Shown in pieces: positions 36,401-45,810 of a stretch of 64,000 nt of DNA. Position numbers and translations under genes: made by a program. The first letter of the stretch is position 1; each line of letters starts with the position of its first letter. The stretch spans positions 868,001-932,000 of the forward strand of contig OY730442.1 of the NCBI GenBank assembly GCA_963422685.1. Reading direction: 5' to 3'. The notes beneath the pieces are model-generated. The model was not told the origin of the DNA. It saw nothing but the letters and a program-made list of their open reading frames with translations, and ran no database searches. This stretch comes from Spongiihabitans sp963422685. Its GTDB lineage: Bacteria > Pseudomonadota > Gammaproteobacteria > Arenicellales > Poriferihabitantaceae.

Positions 36401-37135
36401 ATGACCACTCTCGATGAGATTACCCATCTGGCTGGCCGATATGGTCTGGTTGTGCGCGGCCGGTTTTGTCCGGGGGAAGATGACAACGTGCCAGAAATTC
36501 ATGCTGGCGTTATGCCGTCAACGCTGATTTTATTTGGTAATGCCGGCTCTTCATTCTGGGCGTGCTTTTCGGCCTCACTGGAGTATGCCGATGGTCAGGC
36601 GGACCCGCTGAATCGATGGAGCGAAAGAGTCGGCCAAGCCATGGCGAGTCAAGTAGCGGGGCGTGCGTTGTTTCCCTTCGGCGGGCCGCCCTATCAACCA
36701 TTCATAAACTGGGCGAAAAAAGCCGAATCGCTGCAATCGTCCCGGATTGGAATGCTGATTCATCCCCGCTATGGTTTATGGCATGCCTATCGGTTTGCCA
36801 TCGCACTGGCCGACCCGCTGGCCAATTCACCTGATGCCCAAGTCACTGCCATTGATCAGGATATTTGCCGGCGCTGCATTGACCAGCCCTGTTTAAGCAC
36901 CTGTCCGGTGGGGGCTTTTTCGGATTCCGGCTATGATGTCGATGCCTGTTATGGCTTTCTGAAACAAAACGCCAAATCATCCTGCCTGACCCAAACCTGC
37001 CAGGCCAGACTGTCCTGCCCGCACGGTCATGCCTTTCATTACCAGGCCGACCACGCCCGATTTCATATGACGGCATTCCTGCGCAGCATCGCCAACCGCC
37101 CGGATAAATGCGCGGATAAATACCGTGATAAATGA
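36401..37135 (+). CDS. ferredoxin-like 4Fe-4S protein
   Basis: A 244-aa uncharacterised cytoplasmic iron-sulfur protein. I start it at MTTLDEITHLAGRYG, with AGGA five bases upstream; the frame is open to 36347. LILFGNAGSSFWACFSASLEY, DPLNRWSERV and RALFPFGGPPYQPFINWA are family-conserved; CRRCIDQPCLSTCPVGAF (about 174-191) is a 4Fe-4S motif, and CLTQTCQARLSCPHGHAF adds cysteines. The reaction is unknown. A hairpin AAACAGCC / GGCTGTTT lies at 36320-36345 upstream. Confidence 0.8.
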   Translation: MTTLDEITHLAGRYGLVVRGRFCPGEDDNVPEIHAGVMPSTLILFGNAGSSFWACFSASLEYADGQADPLNRWSERVGQAMASQVAGRALFPFGGPPYQPFINWAKKAESLQSSRIGMLIHPRYGLWHAYRFAIALADPLANSPDAQVTAIDQDICRRCIDQPCLSTCPVGAFSDSGYDVDACYGFLKQNAKSSCLTQTCQARLSCPHGHAFHYQADHARFHMTAFLRSIANRPDKCADKYRDK

Positions 37136-37289
37136 ACCGGCGAACCAGGTCCGACAACCAACAAAATTATCGCCTAAAGACGCACACCAGATATTTCAAA
37201 GCCGATATTTGCATTAGAATCCGGCCTTTCCCGTTCAGCAAGGCTGAATTTCAAATGACGATAACGCGGTAAACCCTGTCTCATCAGTC

Positions 37290-39299
37290 ATGTCATATCA
37301 ATTGGGTATAGATACCGGGGGCACCTACACCGATGCGGTCATCCTGGATGAGCAACAATCGGTGGTGGCGAAAAACAAAAGTCTGACCACCAGCTTCGAC
37401 CTCACTATCGGGATTGGGAATGCGGTTTCCAGTCTGCCCGCAGCGTTACTGGGTGAAGTCCACCTGGTAGCCTTGTCCACCACGCTATCGACAAACTCGG
37501 TGGTTGAAGGCCGAGGCGCACCAGTGGCCATTCTGCTGCCGGGCTACAACCCGCAGCAAGTGGCGAAGAGTGGTTTAGCGGAAATTCTGGAAAAACCATA
37601 CATCACGCTGCTGGACGGCGGACATAGCGCGACCGGTGATCAATTAAAGCCTTTGGATTTGGCGCGGGCCAGGCAAAAAATTCTTGAGCAGAACCAACAC
37701 GTATCCGCATTCGCCGTTTCCGGCATGTTCGGTACACGTAACCCCGACCATGAAAAACAACTGCGCGATCTGATCAAGGAGCTAACCGGCAAGCCGGTGG
37801 CCTGCGGCCATGAACTGGCATCCGGTCTGGGTGCGCCGAGACGCGCTTTGACGGTGGCGTTGAATGCCCGCATGATCCTTTATATTCAGGCGTTGATAAA
37901 CTCGGTGGAATCAATACTGAAGCAAAAAGGAATTACCGCGCCACTCATGATTGTAAAAGGAGACGGCTCGCTGGTGAATGTGCAAACGGCATTATTGCAA
38001 CCAGTGACCACGGTGCTGTCCGGGCCTGCCGCCAGTGTAATTGGCGCCTGTGGGCTGAGTGGACTGCAACAGGCAATCGTGGTGGATATGGGTGGAACCA
38101 CTACGGATATTGCCATTGTCACCGATGGACAGCCGGAGCTGTGCGCCGATGGTGCAAGGATCGGCGACTGGCAACCGATGGTCGAAGCCATCCGGGTATT
38201 TTCCATTGGATTGGGCGGGGACAGCGAGGTTCGGTTCAAAGGCAGGCTGGATATCTCGCAACGGCGAGTGGTGCCGATGAGTCTGCTGGCCCACCAGTTC
38301 CCACAGGTATTAGCGGCGATTGAACGCCAATACAGCGGTTCGCCCAGCCCCAGGAATAATAAATTCGCCTTGCCATTACAGAAAAATGAAGTGCTGACCG
38401 GGCATCTGAACCCGCTTGAGCTTGCGGCATGGCAGCGGCTGCTGCACGGCCCGGTTGAGCTGGAATCGCTGGCCGACACCAATCGGCCGATGATGCGCGC
38501 CATCGCCAGAATGGAACGCCTGGGTTTGGTTATATACAGCGGCTTTACGCCTTCTGATGCGACCCATGTGTTGGGCATGAGCAATCACTGGAATGTTCGG
38601 GCGGCACAACTGGGTGCGAAAATCTGGGGCCGACAGATGCGGCACCTGTATGGCTGCGGGAACTGGGAAGTGGGGGACGCGATTGCACCATGTACAGCAG
38701 TATTCGATTTGGTGACGAGCGCTATCAGTCAAAAATTGATAGAGGCGGGCCTTAATCAATATGGCAAACTGGCTGACGCCCAGTCGCAGAATTTGACCCG
38801 GCTACTGGCAGACATTGTGCTTAAACGCGACCAGGCCGAAGGAGTGAAACCGTTGTTTAATGTGCAGTTTGCCGACCATTTTCCCATCGTTGCCGTCGGC
38901 GGCCCGGCAGCAGATTATTTTCCTGAAGTGGCCCGACTGCTGGGGGTTGAATTGAATTTACCCGAAAACGGGGATACCGCCAATGCCATCGGCGCGGTCA
39001 TGGGGGCGGTGGTGCAAACCGTCCACGTCACCGTTACCCAGCCGGAATTTGGTGTATTTTATTTATTTCACACAGGCCAGCCGATTAAATTTGGAAAACT
39101 GGATGCGGCGATTGAATGCGCTGTCCAGATCGCAAAGAAACAAGCCCATGATATGGCGAAAATGGCCGGCGCAATGCGGATTGAGACAAGAATCAAACAG
39201 GATGCCAATCACATCAAGCATGATATTGACGGCGAGCTATTTGTCAGTACAACGATAACCGCAGTCGCCTCAGGCCGCCCGAATTGTTTGGTTCAGTAA
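37290..39299 (+). CDS. hydantoinase/oxoprolinase family protein (HyuA-like)
   Basis: A 669-aa ASKHA-fold ATPase subunit. N-terminal phosphate loop LGIDTGGTYTDAVILD (4-19), second loop IVVDMGGTTTDIAIVTDG (about 263-280), VLSGPAASVIGACGL and a C-terminal VVAVGGPAADYFPEVARLLG-like adenosine motif (IVAVGGPAADYFP about 528). Such proteins open cyclic amides (5-oxoproline, hydantoins, N-methylhydantoin) with ATP. The usual HyuB partner is not adjacent, as in single-gene versions of this family. An N-methylhydantoin or creatinine link is only a guess from the context. Confidence 0.85.
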   Translation: MSYQLGIDTGGTYTDAVILDEQQSVVAKNKSLTTSFDLTIGIGNAVSSLPAALLGEVHLVALSTTLSTNSVVEGRGAPVAILLPGYNPQQVAKSGLAEILEKPYITLLDGGHSATGDQLKPLDLARARQKILEQNQHVSAFAVSGMFGTRNPDHEKQLRDLIKELTGKPVACGHELASGLGAPRRALTVALNARMILYIQALINSVESILKQKGITAPLMIVKGDGSLVNVQTALLQPVTTVLSGPAASVIGACGLSGLQQAIVVDMGGTTTDIAIVTDGQPELCADGARIGDWQPMVEAIRVFSIGLGGDSEVRFKGRLDISQRRVVPMSLLAHQFPQVLAAIERQYSGSPSPRNNKFALPLQKNEVLTGHLNPLELAAWQRLLHGPVELESLADTNRPMMRAIARMERLGLVIYSGFTPSDATHVLGMSNHWNVRAAQLGAKIWGRQMRHLYGCGNWEVGDAIAPCTAVFDLVTSAISQKLIEAGLNQYGKLADAQSQNLTRLLADIVLKRDQAEGVKPLFNVQFADHFPIVAVGGPAADYFPEVARLLGVELNLPENGDTANAIGAVMGAVVQTVHVTVTQPEFGVFYLFHTGQPIKFGKLDAAIECAVQIAKKQAHDMAKMAGAMRIETRIKQDANHIKHDIDGELFVSTTITAVASGRPNCLVQ

Positions 39300-39434
39300 A
39301 CCGTGCTCAGTTCAGAGGTAAACCTAAGATGTTGCAACACGCAAATAAACGCAAATGGGGAGAGTGGACCTAAACCCGGGAGATGGGGCTTGCGCCAGGA
39401 GAAATCCCGGGTATTCATACTGACGTGGTCTAAT

Positions 39435-39890
39435 TCATTTCGCATCGACGATTAGAGGTCGTAATTGCATATCAATTTCCCAGTAGTCGCCACCGATATA
39501 GAAAATATCAACTGTTTCGATATGGATAACTCTATATACCAAGAGTTTAATTAACATTGAAAGATTTACTGGACCAAAAGGAACAAGATAAATTTTCTTC
39601 CATTCCTGTTCTTTAAGTTTTATTGCCACGTTCCTTATGACCCGAGCGAATTCTTGCTCGATAGACTGCTGGTTACTAAAATCCAGGGCACCTTCGGAGG
39701 CTTTGAATACCTGACCACGTAGCAATTTGGTGGGCAAATGATGAACGCCTGTATTAACGATTATTGTGAGGGTATCTCCGTTTATATCAGATTTAGAGGA
39801 AACTAATTTTTTAAGCTCGTTTACTAGCTCCTCCTCACCAATTTCTTTAGATGCTAGCTCCATAAGAGCAATCAATTTATCTCGATTCAT
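39435..39890 (-). CDS. hypothetical protein, 151 aa
   Basis: An AT-rich gene on the left border of the cassette region but on the opposite strand. N-terminal helix MNRDKLIALMELASKEIGEE, middle LTIIVNTGVHHLPTKLLRGQ, C-terminal KIYLVPFGPVNLSMLIKLLV then VDIFYIGGDYWEID. The last part recalls a nucleotide-sensing SAVED-like half domain (a strand, a P-x-x-L-x helix, a strand) but the match is weak and I do not assign it. Confidence 0.55.
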   Translation of the reverse strand: MNRDKLIALMELASKEIGEEELVNELKKLVSSKSDINGDTLTIIVNTGVHHLPTKLLRGQVFKASEGALDFSNQQSIEQEFARVIRNVAIKLKEQEWKKIYLVPFGPVNLSMLIKLLVYRVIHIETVDIFYIGGDYWEIDMQLRPLIVDAK

Positions 39891-39944
39891 CCCGATGTGG
39901 CATCCGATTTTCGATGTGACGTCTTATATAGATCGTCAATATCG

Positions 39945-40118
39945 GTATTGTAGAATTCATAAAGGCTAGTTCCCCGTTTTAGCTGGATGGCTGGGATTTT
40001 GAATCTCCCATTGCTGTTTCGATAGGGCTTTATCCAAATTTTAGCTTTTCAAGATTCGGCTGAAGATGAAGCATCTACTATCTCAAGGAAACGGCTTAGT
40101 GAATGGACAAACTCATAA
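39945..40118 (+). pseudogene. cassette gene remnant ending in attC 1
   Basis: A + strand frame ends at a TAA inside the first attC site, as cassette genes often do. It reads RLVPRFSWMAGILNLPLLFR, then a TAG at 40023-40025, then GFIQILAFQDSAEDEASTIS and RKRLSEWTNS. Nothing like a start is seen upstream. Unknown family. The single TAG interrupts an otherwise protein-like sequence. Confidence 0.45.
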
Positions 40119-40229
40119 CAAATACTTGAAGCGGATCAACAAATCGTTCGACCAGGCAAATTCTCCAGAATACTCGGCGCTTGCGGCGTATTATTCTGGA
40201 GAATTTGCCTGTCAACTCAAACGTTATCT
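40113..40229 (+). repeat. attC-like site 1, long form
   Basis: Begins with the inverse core CATAAC and ends with the core GTTATCT. Between them is a 19-bp near-perfect hairpin (GGCAAATTCTCCAGAATA ... TATTCTGGAGAATTTGCC). The 117-bp length is close to the long attC sites of chromosomal integrons. The preceding gene stop lies in the inverse core. Confidence 0.65.
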
Positions 40230-40266
40230 GCAATACGAATACTGATTACTATCTTGGAGCAAGATA

Positions 40267-40615
40267 ATGATACAGAGAATAGGTGGTACGTATCCACCAA
40301 GTAGAAGCAAATCTTCGAGCTATAAGGATTTGGTCTGGACGGTTGCTACTGCCTCAGATGAAAGTTTAGATTTAACTGGCCAAACTTCCCAGACGCTAAA
40401 CAACGTTGAAGCTAATTTGGCCGAACTCGGATCAGACAAAACTAAGATCGTATCAGCCCAAGTATTTATTTCTAATATCGGAGATAAGTCAGTTATGGAT
40501 AAGGTCTGGAATGAATGGATCGGAAGTAATCCAGAAAATTGGCCAAAGGGCTTGTTTAGGAGTAAATCTGGAAGGGAAATGCTTAATAGAAGTGATAGTT
40601 ACAGCGGTAAGATAG
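40267..40615 (+). pseudogene. RidA/YjgF-family cassette gene, frameshifted
   Basis: A member of the Rid family (imine deaminases that remove reactive enamines). N-terminal MIQRIGGTYPPSR; the core DLTGQTSQTLNNVEANLAEL with SDKTKIVSAQVFI (about 37-75) is typical. After WIGSNPENWP the frame changes near 40545; the correct C-terminus RACLGVNLEGKCLIEVIVTA (with the Arg-Ala-Cys and Glu of the active site) is read one frame over and stops at 40615, eight bases before the next attC. One base indel explains it. Confidence 0.8.
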
Positions 40616-40622
40616 AATTTGC

Positions 40623-40687
40623 AGCTAATAAACGCATGCAGTCGGATCTGGCCTACGGCTAGGCCGCTGATGCGAGGCGTTATGTTT
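40623..40687 (+). repeat. attC-like site 2
   Basis: GCTAATAAACGCATGCAGTCGG ends its left arm at GGATC; right arm GCTGATGCGAGGC and core GTTATGT (40679-40685). The central hairpin is GGCCTACGGCTAGGCC. The arms CGCATGCAGTCGG and GCTGATGCG pair with extrahelical bases, as expected. The left core is AAT instead of AAC. About 64 bp. Confidence 0.8.
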
Positions 40688-40706
40688 TTAAGGAGAGTTC
40701 ATATAA

Positions 40707-41507
40707 ATGCCAATAAATCAGGTCGAGAGAGCATGTAGGGCTTGGCCAGTTCTGATTGAAACAGATAAGAAAGGACAAACTATTACTTACTTGCAGCTAG
40801 GCGATGCTCCAAGGATTCATCATAGAGCAATTCGATATGTTTTAGGTGTTATTCATGATTGTTGTTTAGAAGAAAATTTACCGCCGCTGACAATTCTGAT
40901 TGTGAATTCATCAGGGAAGCCTGGCGGTGGCTTTATAGCATATGATTTAAGAAAGTTTGAAGATAGATTAGAGAAAGCATGTAAGTTTGATTGGTTTAGA
41001 TTAGAAAATCCATTTTTATTTTCGACTGATGGACATTCATACAAAACGATAATAGATTTACTGGTTAATAATCCAGACTCATCTAGTGAAATTTATACAA
41101 AAGTAAAATCTAGAGGTATTAAGCAAATGCTTTTTAGACATGCTTTGTTGAAAGCATATTCTAATAAGTGTGCTTTTACTGATATATCTTTTACTCAAGG
41201 AGTTGAAGCTGCTCATATAATTCCATGGAAACATGCTACAGATGAGCAAAGGCTTGATGTTAGAAATGGTATTTTATTAAATAGTTTTCACCATAAGCTG
41301 TTTGATGTCGGTTACATAGCAATATCAACTGACTATGAAATAATTTACTATGACCCAGAAGAAGAAACAGATGACTATTCAGAAATGGATAGCATTTTGA
41401 GTTCACAGCTTCATGGCAAACCTATGCGATTGCCGAAAAAAAGAAAACATGCTCCTCTGCCTCAGCTCATAGAAATTCATCATAAGCTCCATGATTGGGA
41501 GTTCTGA
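40707..41507 (+). CDS. HNH endonuclease, intact integron cassette
   Basis: A 266-aa protein. AAGGAG lies 11 bases before the ATG. The N-terminal 130 residues are a DNA- or partner-binding region of unknown fold; the C-terminal HNH_2-type nuclease has CAFTDISFTQGVEAAHIIPW (about 157-176) and DVRNGILLNSFHHKLFDVGY (about 185-204), giving the catalytic His (AAHIIPW), Asn and His. Such single-gene nucleases act in restriction or as toxins. It is bounded by attC sites 2 and 3, is AT-rich, and is the one long undamaged cassette gene of the array. Confidence 0.9.
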   Translation: MPINQVERACRAWPVLIETDKKGQTITYLQLGDAPRIHHRAIRYVLGVIHDCCLEENLPPLTILIVNSSGKPGGGFIAYDLRKFEDRLEKACKFDWFRLENPFLFSTDGHSYKTIIDLLVNNPDSSSEIYTKVKSRGIKQMLFRHALLKAYSNKCAFTDISFTQGVEAAHIIPWKHATDEQRLDVRNGILLNSFHHKLFDVGYIAISTDYEIIYYDPEEETDDYSEMDSILSSQLHGKPMRLPKKRKHAPLPQLIEIHHKLHDWEF

Positions 41508-41516
41508 ACAAACAAA

Positions 41517-41573
41517 ACATAACAAAAAATTCCAGCGGACTGCCTACGGCAGCCGCTGAATTTGGCGTTAGCT
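41517..41573 (+). repeat. attC-like site 3
   Basis: Inverse core ACATAAC (41517-41523), core GTTAGCT (41567-41573). The arms TTCCAGCGG and CCGCTGAA pair around a central CTGCCTACGGCAG hairpin. 57 bp, the canonical short attC length. It follows the HNH gene stop by 10 bp. Confidence 0.9.
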
Positions 41574-41589
41574 GAATAAGGAGACCAAA

Positions 41590-42021
41590 ATGATTAATCC
41601 AAATAGTTCGTTTCCAATATTCATAGTTGGGAATATTATTGATGTAAAAATATTCTATATAAACCATTTTGGTTTTGGTGTGGCTTTTGAAAATGAATAG
41701 TATATTCACCTTGTATCTGATGCTGGCATTCAGATTGGGGTTTTCTTGCCAAATCAACCAACACAGCCGAAGATACTTCAAAAGTCATACAATGGAGCTG
41801 GTGCAATATTTAGCCTTGAGGTGAGCAACGTAGAATCCGTATATTCTGAAGCAGTGAAAGCATCGCTCAATATTGTTCTAGAACTTCGTTCCGAAGACTG
41901 GGGACAGCACCATTTTTGTATCGAAGACCCAAACGGAATTCATCTAGACATTGTACAAGCAATAGAGCTAACAGAGGAATATCAAGAAGGAGCTTCAGCA
42001 AAAGGTCTATCAAAGAGTTAA
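41590..42021 (+). pseudogene. VOC-family (glyoxalase-fold) cassette gene with in-frame TAG
   Basis: GGAGA lies before the ATG, 17 bases after attC 3. The frame reads MINPNSSFPIFIVGNIIDVK, FYINHFGFGVAFENE, then TAG at 41698-41700, then YIHLVSDAGIQIGVFLPNQP and on to the stop at 42021. In this family the position is usually Trp, so TGG has become TAG. The remainder (WGQHHFCIEDPNGIHLDIVQ) carries the expected metal-site His and Glu-type positions. Apart from the amber codon the gene is in frame. Confidence 0.8.
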
Positions 42022-42029
42022 AATAGTTG

Positions 42030-43010
42030 GGCTGAATTTGCCGGATAATGGCATGAAACCATCGCGCTATGCAGACTTTGAGTATGCCCATAAGAAGAAA
42101 GTGACCCGTCGGGCAAGGTTTCTTCAGGAAATGGATTGAATGATTCCCTGGACGCTATTGATAAAACCTGTCACGCGCCTATCCGAAGCGTTGTACCGGC
42201 AGGCCAGCGTTTGCCCTTGAATTGATGCTGCGTATTTACTTTCTCCAGCAGTGATATAGTCTGAGCGCCGTGCAGCAAAGGACAGCCTGTCTGATACCGA
42301 ATCCATGCGTTGGTTGGTCGGAATGGACTTGTCGTCAGTTCCCGATGAAAGCACGATTTGCCGATTTCGACATCGGCTGGAACAAAACGGGTTGAGTGCG
42401 AAACGCTTTCAGGTCGTGGAAAGTGACCTCAGCCGGCATGAGTTAATCGTGAGCGCAGGGACGATTGTCGATGCCACGATGATCAACGCCGCGAGTTCGA
42501 CGAAGCATCGGGAAAAGAAGCGAGTCCCTGAAATGAAACAGACGAAGCAAGGGAATCAGTGGTACTTTGGACGGATACCCAGGGTTGCGTGCATCGTATC
42601 GTAGCGACCGATGCGTCGGTACACGACTCACAAGTGATGAGAGTGGTTGATTTATGGAGACAAGGCCTGCGCGAATGATAAGAAGCGGGCTGAAGCGGAA
42701 GCATCAGGGATTGACTGGCGGGTCAGGCAGCTCAGCCCAGCGGCTCACTTATTCAACGGTAAAAGCAATCGCACCTGGGCGAAGGGGGAGCCTGCCTTTC
42801 GGGATATACCAAAGCCCGTTACCGGGGAATCGAGAAAAATGCGTCACAGCTCTTTACACTATTTGCGCTGGCGAATCTGTATTGGTGCCGGAGAGAGTTG
42901 CAGGCGCTACAATGCGTGCGCCTGTAATAGGGAAATACGGATGGAAATGGGCACTGGAAACGTAAACCAACTTGAATGCAGACAGGATAATCTCGAATAT
43001 CAATCAACAA
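42030..43010 (+). pseudogene. IS5-family transposase, multiply frameshifted
   Basis: Fragments in order: MKPSRYADFEYAHKKKVTRR (about 42052), an in-frame stop, then MRWLVGMDLSSVPDESTICR (42305) with HRLEQNGLSAK and GTIVDATMINAASSTKHREK (catalytic Asp), and YGDKACANDKKRAEAEASGI (about 42650, the GDKAY-like second-Asp region), ending in a degraded C-terminus. Terminal repeats of the 31912 element are not found here, so both ends are lost. It was inserted just after the VOC cassette gene. Confidence 0.85.
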
Positions 43011-43014
43011 TTAT

Positions 43015-43222
43015 CAATGTAAAGTTGCTAGCCTTTTTAGTGTGGAGCGATGTTTGGGAAAGTGGTCACCAATTGCCACATGTGTTCAGTACAAGGTTAC
43101 AATTGACTGCCGTCGACTACTGGGCAACATACTCAGCGAACTTTGCCGACGAGATCAAGGCAATACTCATGGACTCTAATTTCGCAATCAAAGTGCTTAC
43201 TCCGATTGCGCCCAAATTTTAA
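43015..43222 (+). pseudogene. 3' fragment of an unknown gene
   Basis: After the IS5 remnant the frame continues as FLVWSDVWESGHQLPHVFST, then DYWATYSANFADEIKAILMD and stops at 43222. It looks like the C-terminus of a real protein whose beginning was lost with the IS insertion. No family assigned. The next 290 bases (43223-43513) contain short AT-rich frames and no gene I can support. Confidence 0.35.
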
Positions 43223-43513
43223 CGGTCTCGGAATACGACAAAATTGAGCAGTACCGGATCAATTCGAGTAACGTCTCATTCGAATATGAGACCAGTGAAA
43301 AGAGTCGATCAGACTATTCTTCTAGCAGATTCAATTTCTCGCATTACTGGGCGCCAAGTAGAGTTAACATTAATAGGCCCAAATTAAAAAATCTAGCGAG
43401 CGACACAAGAGGGTGAAAATTCTCTATACCGGCTTACTACAAAACCCTCTAAAACTTGAACGAATAGTGACTTAGATATATTATTTGTTTATGAAAATAG
43501 TACGGCTATAACG

Positions 43514-43852
43514 GTGATTGAAAATATTGAGAGACGTAGTCGGAATCACATAGAGGGACTATTTATTGACTCCTTAATGACGCATGCACAGTTCGGCAGA
43601 CTGTTCTGTTGTTATCTACCCAAATCACCATTAGAACATATAGATTTGGGAGTAATTACCTCTGAGTACTATTCCGCTTTTCTTATTGGCACTCCCCTTT
43701 TGGACTTAGATGCAATGAATGATGGATGTAAAGTTACCGAAAGAGACTCTCGGGACTACCTAAGATCCGAGCGTATCCATTTAATCAGAAAATTACAAAA
43801 GGCGCTCATAAGGAACGATCAAGCAGCAGCTGCTGCACACGCCAATCGATAA
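43514..43852 (+). CDS. hypothetical cassette-region protein, 112 aa
   Basis: Starts with GTG. The product contains RRSRNHIEGLFIDSLMTHAQ, then IDLGVITSEYYSAFLIGTPL and a basic, helical C-terminus (SERIHLIRKLQKALIRND). No known domain. It lies in the attC-bounded region but no attC flanks it closely. Confidence 0.45.
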   Translation: MIENIERRSRNHIEGLFIDSLMTHAQFGRLFCCYLPKSPLEHIDLGVITSEYYSAFLIGTPLLDLDAMNDGCKVTERDSRDYLRSERIHLIRKLQKALIRNDQAAAAAHANR

Positions 43853-43946
43853 CTTTTTAAAAGTGGTCAACAAATATCTGACTCTCAGACTGTAGAAAAT
43901 ATAATATCTTTAGCGTTACAGCTGCACTTCCAGACAGAGAAGGATA

Positions 43947-44532
43947 ATGGATAAATTGTTAGACAAACTAGCATATTCAGATTTTGTTTCTTATGTTGTT
44001 CCTGGCTGCATATCACTTGCCATATTGCTTGGTTTAGTCGATTACTTTGTGCAATTCCAAATCTTTGGAAATTTAAATGATGTGTCAAAATCGCTAGCAT
44101 TTATTGGTATCGGTTACTTCCTCGGAGTAATGCAATCGGAAATCGCATATTGGTTTGATGACTTCAACAAAAACCTAGAAGATGTAACTGCTATTTTGAA
44201 CAGTCTTGATTCATCAGAAATAGAACTCGCATGTAAAATAAAGTTTTTCGAAAAATTTCCATCTATGGAAGGTGATGTCTGGACATCTCAACACTTTTTT
44301 ATAATGCGCTCCTATGTTCAATTGAAGTCCCCAGATTTTTATTGGCTATATTGCTAGCATCATGGTGGCTATCTCTGTATTCCAAATCATGATTAGCATA
44401 GTTGTCGTATCAATCTTAGCACCTGTGTTTTACTTTCTTATATCAAACCTTTTGATTAGATCAAGGCCAAATAGAGTGCGAGAAAAAAGAGAGAGCATTT
44501 GTGCTTTTCTAGCCATTGAAGCAGATTCTTGA
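43947..44532 (+). pseudogene. four-helix membrane protein cassette gene, frameshifted
   Basis: The first frame (MDKLLDKLAYSDFVSYVVPG, then two membrane segments at about 17-40 and 48-62, and EIAYWFDDFNKNLED) breaks in the CCCC run near 44328. The second frame continues IFIGYIASIMVAISVFQIMI and SIVVVSILAPVFYFLISNLL, two more membrane segments, and ends at 44532. One base indel explains it. Membrane proteins with this layout occur in defence cassettes, but I have no specific match. Confidence 0.65.
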
Positions 44533-44551
44533 CTTAAGGAGATCGTCTTCG

Positions 44552-45060
44552 TTGAACTCGCATAGAGACCATTATTTTATTTTGGGCGCTCCAGCCTCAG
44601 GCAAATTGCCTTTGCACAACGAATATCGAAAAGGTTGAATTACCCCCTATTTGACAATGCAAAATCTGTAGATATAGCGTCGATGCTTTTCAATTTTGAG
44701 GCATCTGATTATCGCCGATACCGGGACAGTATACGTTTTCAGTTTTATAATGAGGTAGGGTATACGGGTATAAATGGCTTAATTTCTAATTTTTGTTACT
44801 CGGGCCCAGAAAATTTATTATATCTGGAATCTGTGGCTAAATTGCTAGAGCATTCTGGATTTTTAACATCGTTTGTGTATTTAAGAGTTTCAAAATATGA
44901 GCTATTGAGAAGAGCGTGCCAACCGAGTCGAAAAAAGAAAAATACTCTTCGTTCGAACAAGGAAATTGAGCAGTGGTTGCAACAGAACCCATCATACGAT
45001 CTGGTTACTGATGAATTCCTAATTGTGGAAAACTCAAAGGGCAAATCAATCAGCGTTTAA
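44552..45060 (+). pseudogene. P-loop kinase-like cassette gene, frameshifted
   Basis: A TTG start with AAGGAG 10 bases upstream gives NSHRDHYFILGAPASGK, a Walker A lacking its final Ser/Thr because the frame shifts there (about 44608). The continuing frame is FAQRISKRLNYPLFDNAKSV and on to 45060 (SDYRRYRDSIRFQFYN, LLYLESVAKLLEHSGFLTSF). Restoring one base gives GAPASGK(S/T)-FAQRIS, a nucleoside-kinase-like start. A half attC follows at 45101. Confidence 0.6.
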
Positions 45061-45100
45061 ACTAAAATTGTTGAGATGTTAAGTCGTAATTGCTGATCCG

Positions 45101-45128
45101 CACCTAACAATCGCATGCAGTCGGACAA
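45101..45128 (+). repeat. left half of an attC site
   Basis: CACCTAACAATCGCATGCAGTCGG has the inverse core and left arm of the same attC type as sites 2 and 4, but no matching right half follows. It marks a deletion or insertion between two cassettes. Confidence 0.6.
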
Positions 45129-45190
45129 ATCGTAGCCACCATCTCCGAGATCATGGATACGCCTAGTGAGTTGATCTGGGGTGGATTCGC

Positions 45191-45389
45191 GAGATAATTC
45201 GTTCTTTCTCTCGCCATAGGCATACGTAGTAAGTTTCTGTGCCACTACCTAATTACAAATGACCAAGATCATTTCGTGCTGTACTCTGGGACAAACGAAT
45301 TGCAATACATCAATCCAGACTATGAATCATGGAAGAACGGGGAGCTTGATAGATTTCGTCACATCGATACAGTTGAAGTCCACGCATAA
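45191..45389 (+). pseudogene. 3' part of a cassette gene ending in attC 4
   Basis: A + strand frame SKFLCHYLITNDQDHFVLYS, GTNELQYINPDYESWKNGEL, DRFRHIDTVEVHA ends with a TAA inside the inverse core of the next attC, as in other cassettes. The 5' part is missing (in-frame stop upstream). A 62-aa minus-strand frame over the same bases includes attC sequence and is less credible. Confidence 0.45.
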
Positions 45390-45479
45390 CAGAAAGTTCA
45401 AGCCGTTCCTCCGCCGCGCTGCGGCTCCGTCACTCGGACGTGCTACTCCGGGAGCACGCCGCTTAACTAGGTGTTAGCA
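45384..45479 (+). repeat. attC-like site 4
   Basis: Inverse core GCATAAC (45384-45390), core GTTAGCA (45473-45479). Arms GTTCAAGCCG at the left and CGCCGCTTAACTAGGT at the right; the centre has GC-rich palindromic sequence. 96 bp. Confidence 0.8.
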
Positions 45480-45521
45480 TTTCAGCATGAATTTAAGGTT
45501 ATTTCTAACCCCTTTTTATAT

Positions 45522-45707
45522 ATGGGAGGCTATGCGATGGTCGAAGCCTTGCGCAGTCAGAATATTGAGAAAGTCGCGCTGAATGCTGTATATCACCGCC
45601 CCAGATGGTGGCAGGGGACGGTGGGGTTTTTGAAAGAGGCGGGGTTTGATGTGCTGTGGGCAGGAAATTTTGTTGACCAGGGCTGGTTCGACACCCAGGA
45701 TGAGTAG
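45522..45707 (+). pseudogene. fragment of an Asp/Glu racemase-like gene
   Basis: MGGYAMVEALRSQNIEKVAL, then FLKEAGFDVLWAGNFVDQGW and a stop. The alternation resembles the middle of the maleate isomerase/aspartate racemase family. It is GC-richer than its neighbours, has lost both ends and follows attC 4 directly. Confidence 0.4.
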
Positions 45708-45810
45708 ATAAATGTGTTTGGTGCTTTGATGAAGACCTGGCTCAAAAGCCCTTGTCTTTTACATTTTTACATTTTACATTGTTCAATCTTTATACAGGGG
45801 GAGTAGAACA

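Noticed and set aside
45057..45245. 62-aa minus-strand frame
   Set aside because: It covers half an attC, and the + strand has a better cassette tail ending in attC 4.
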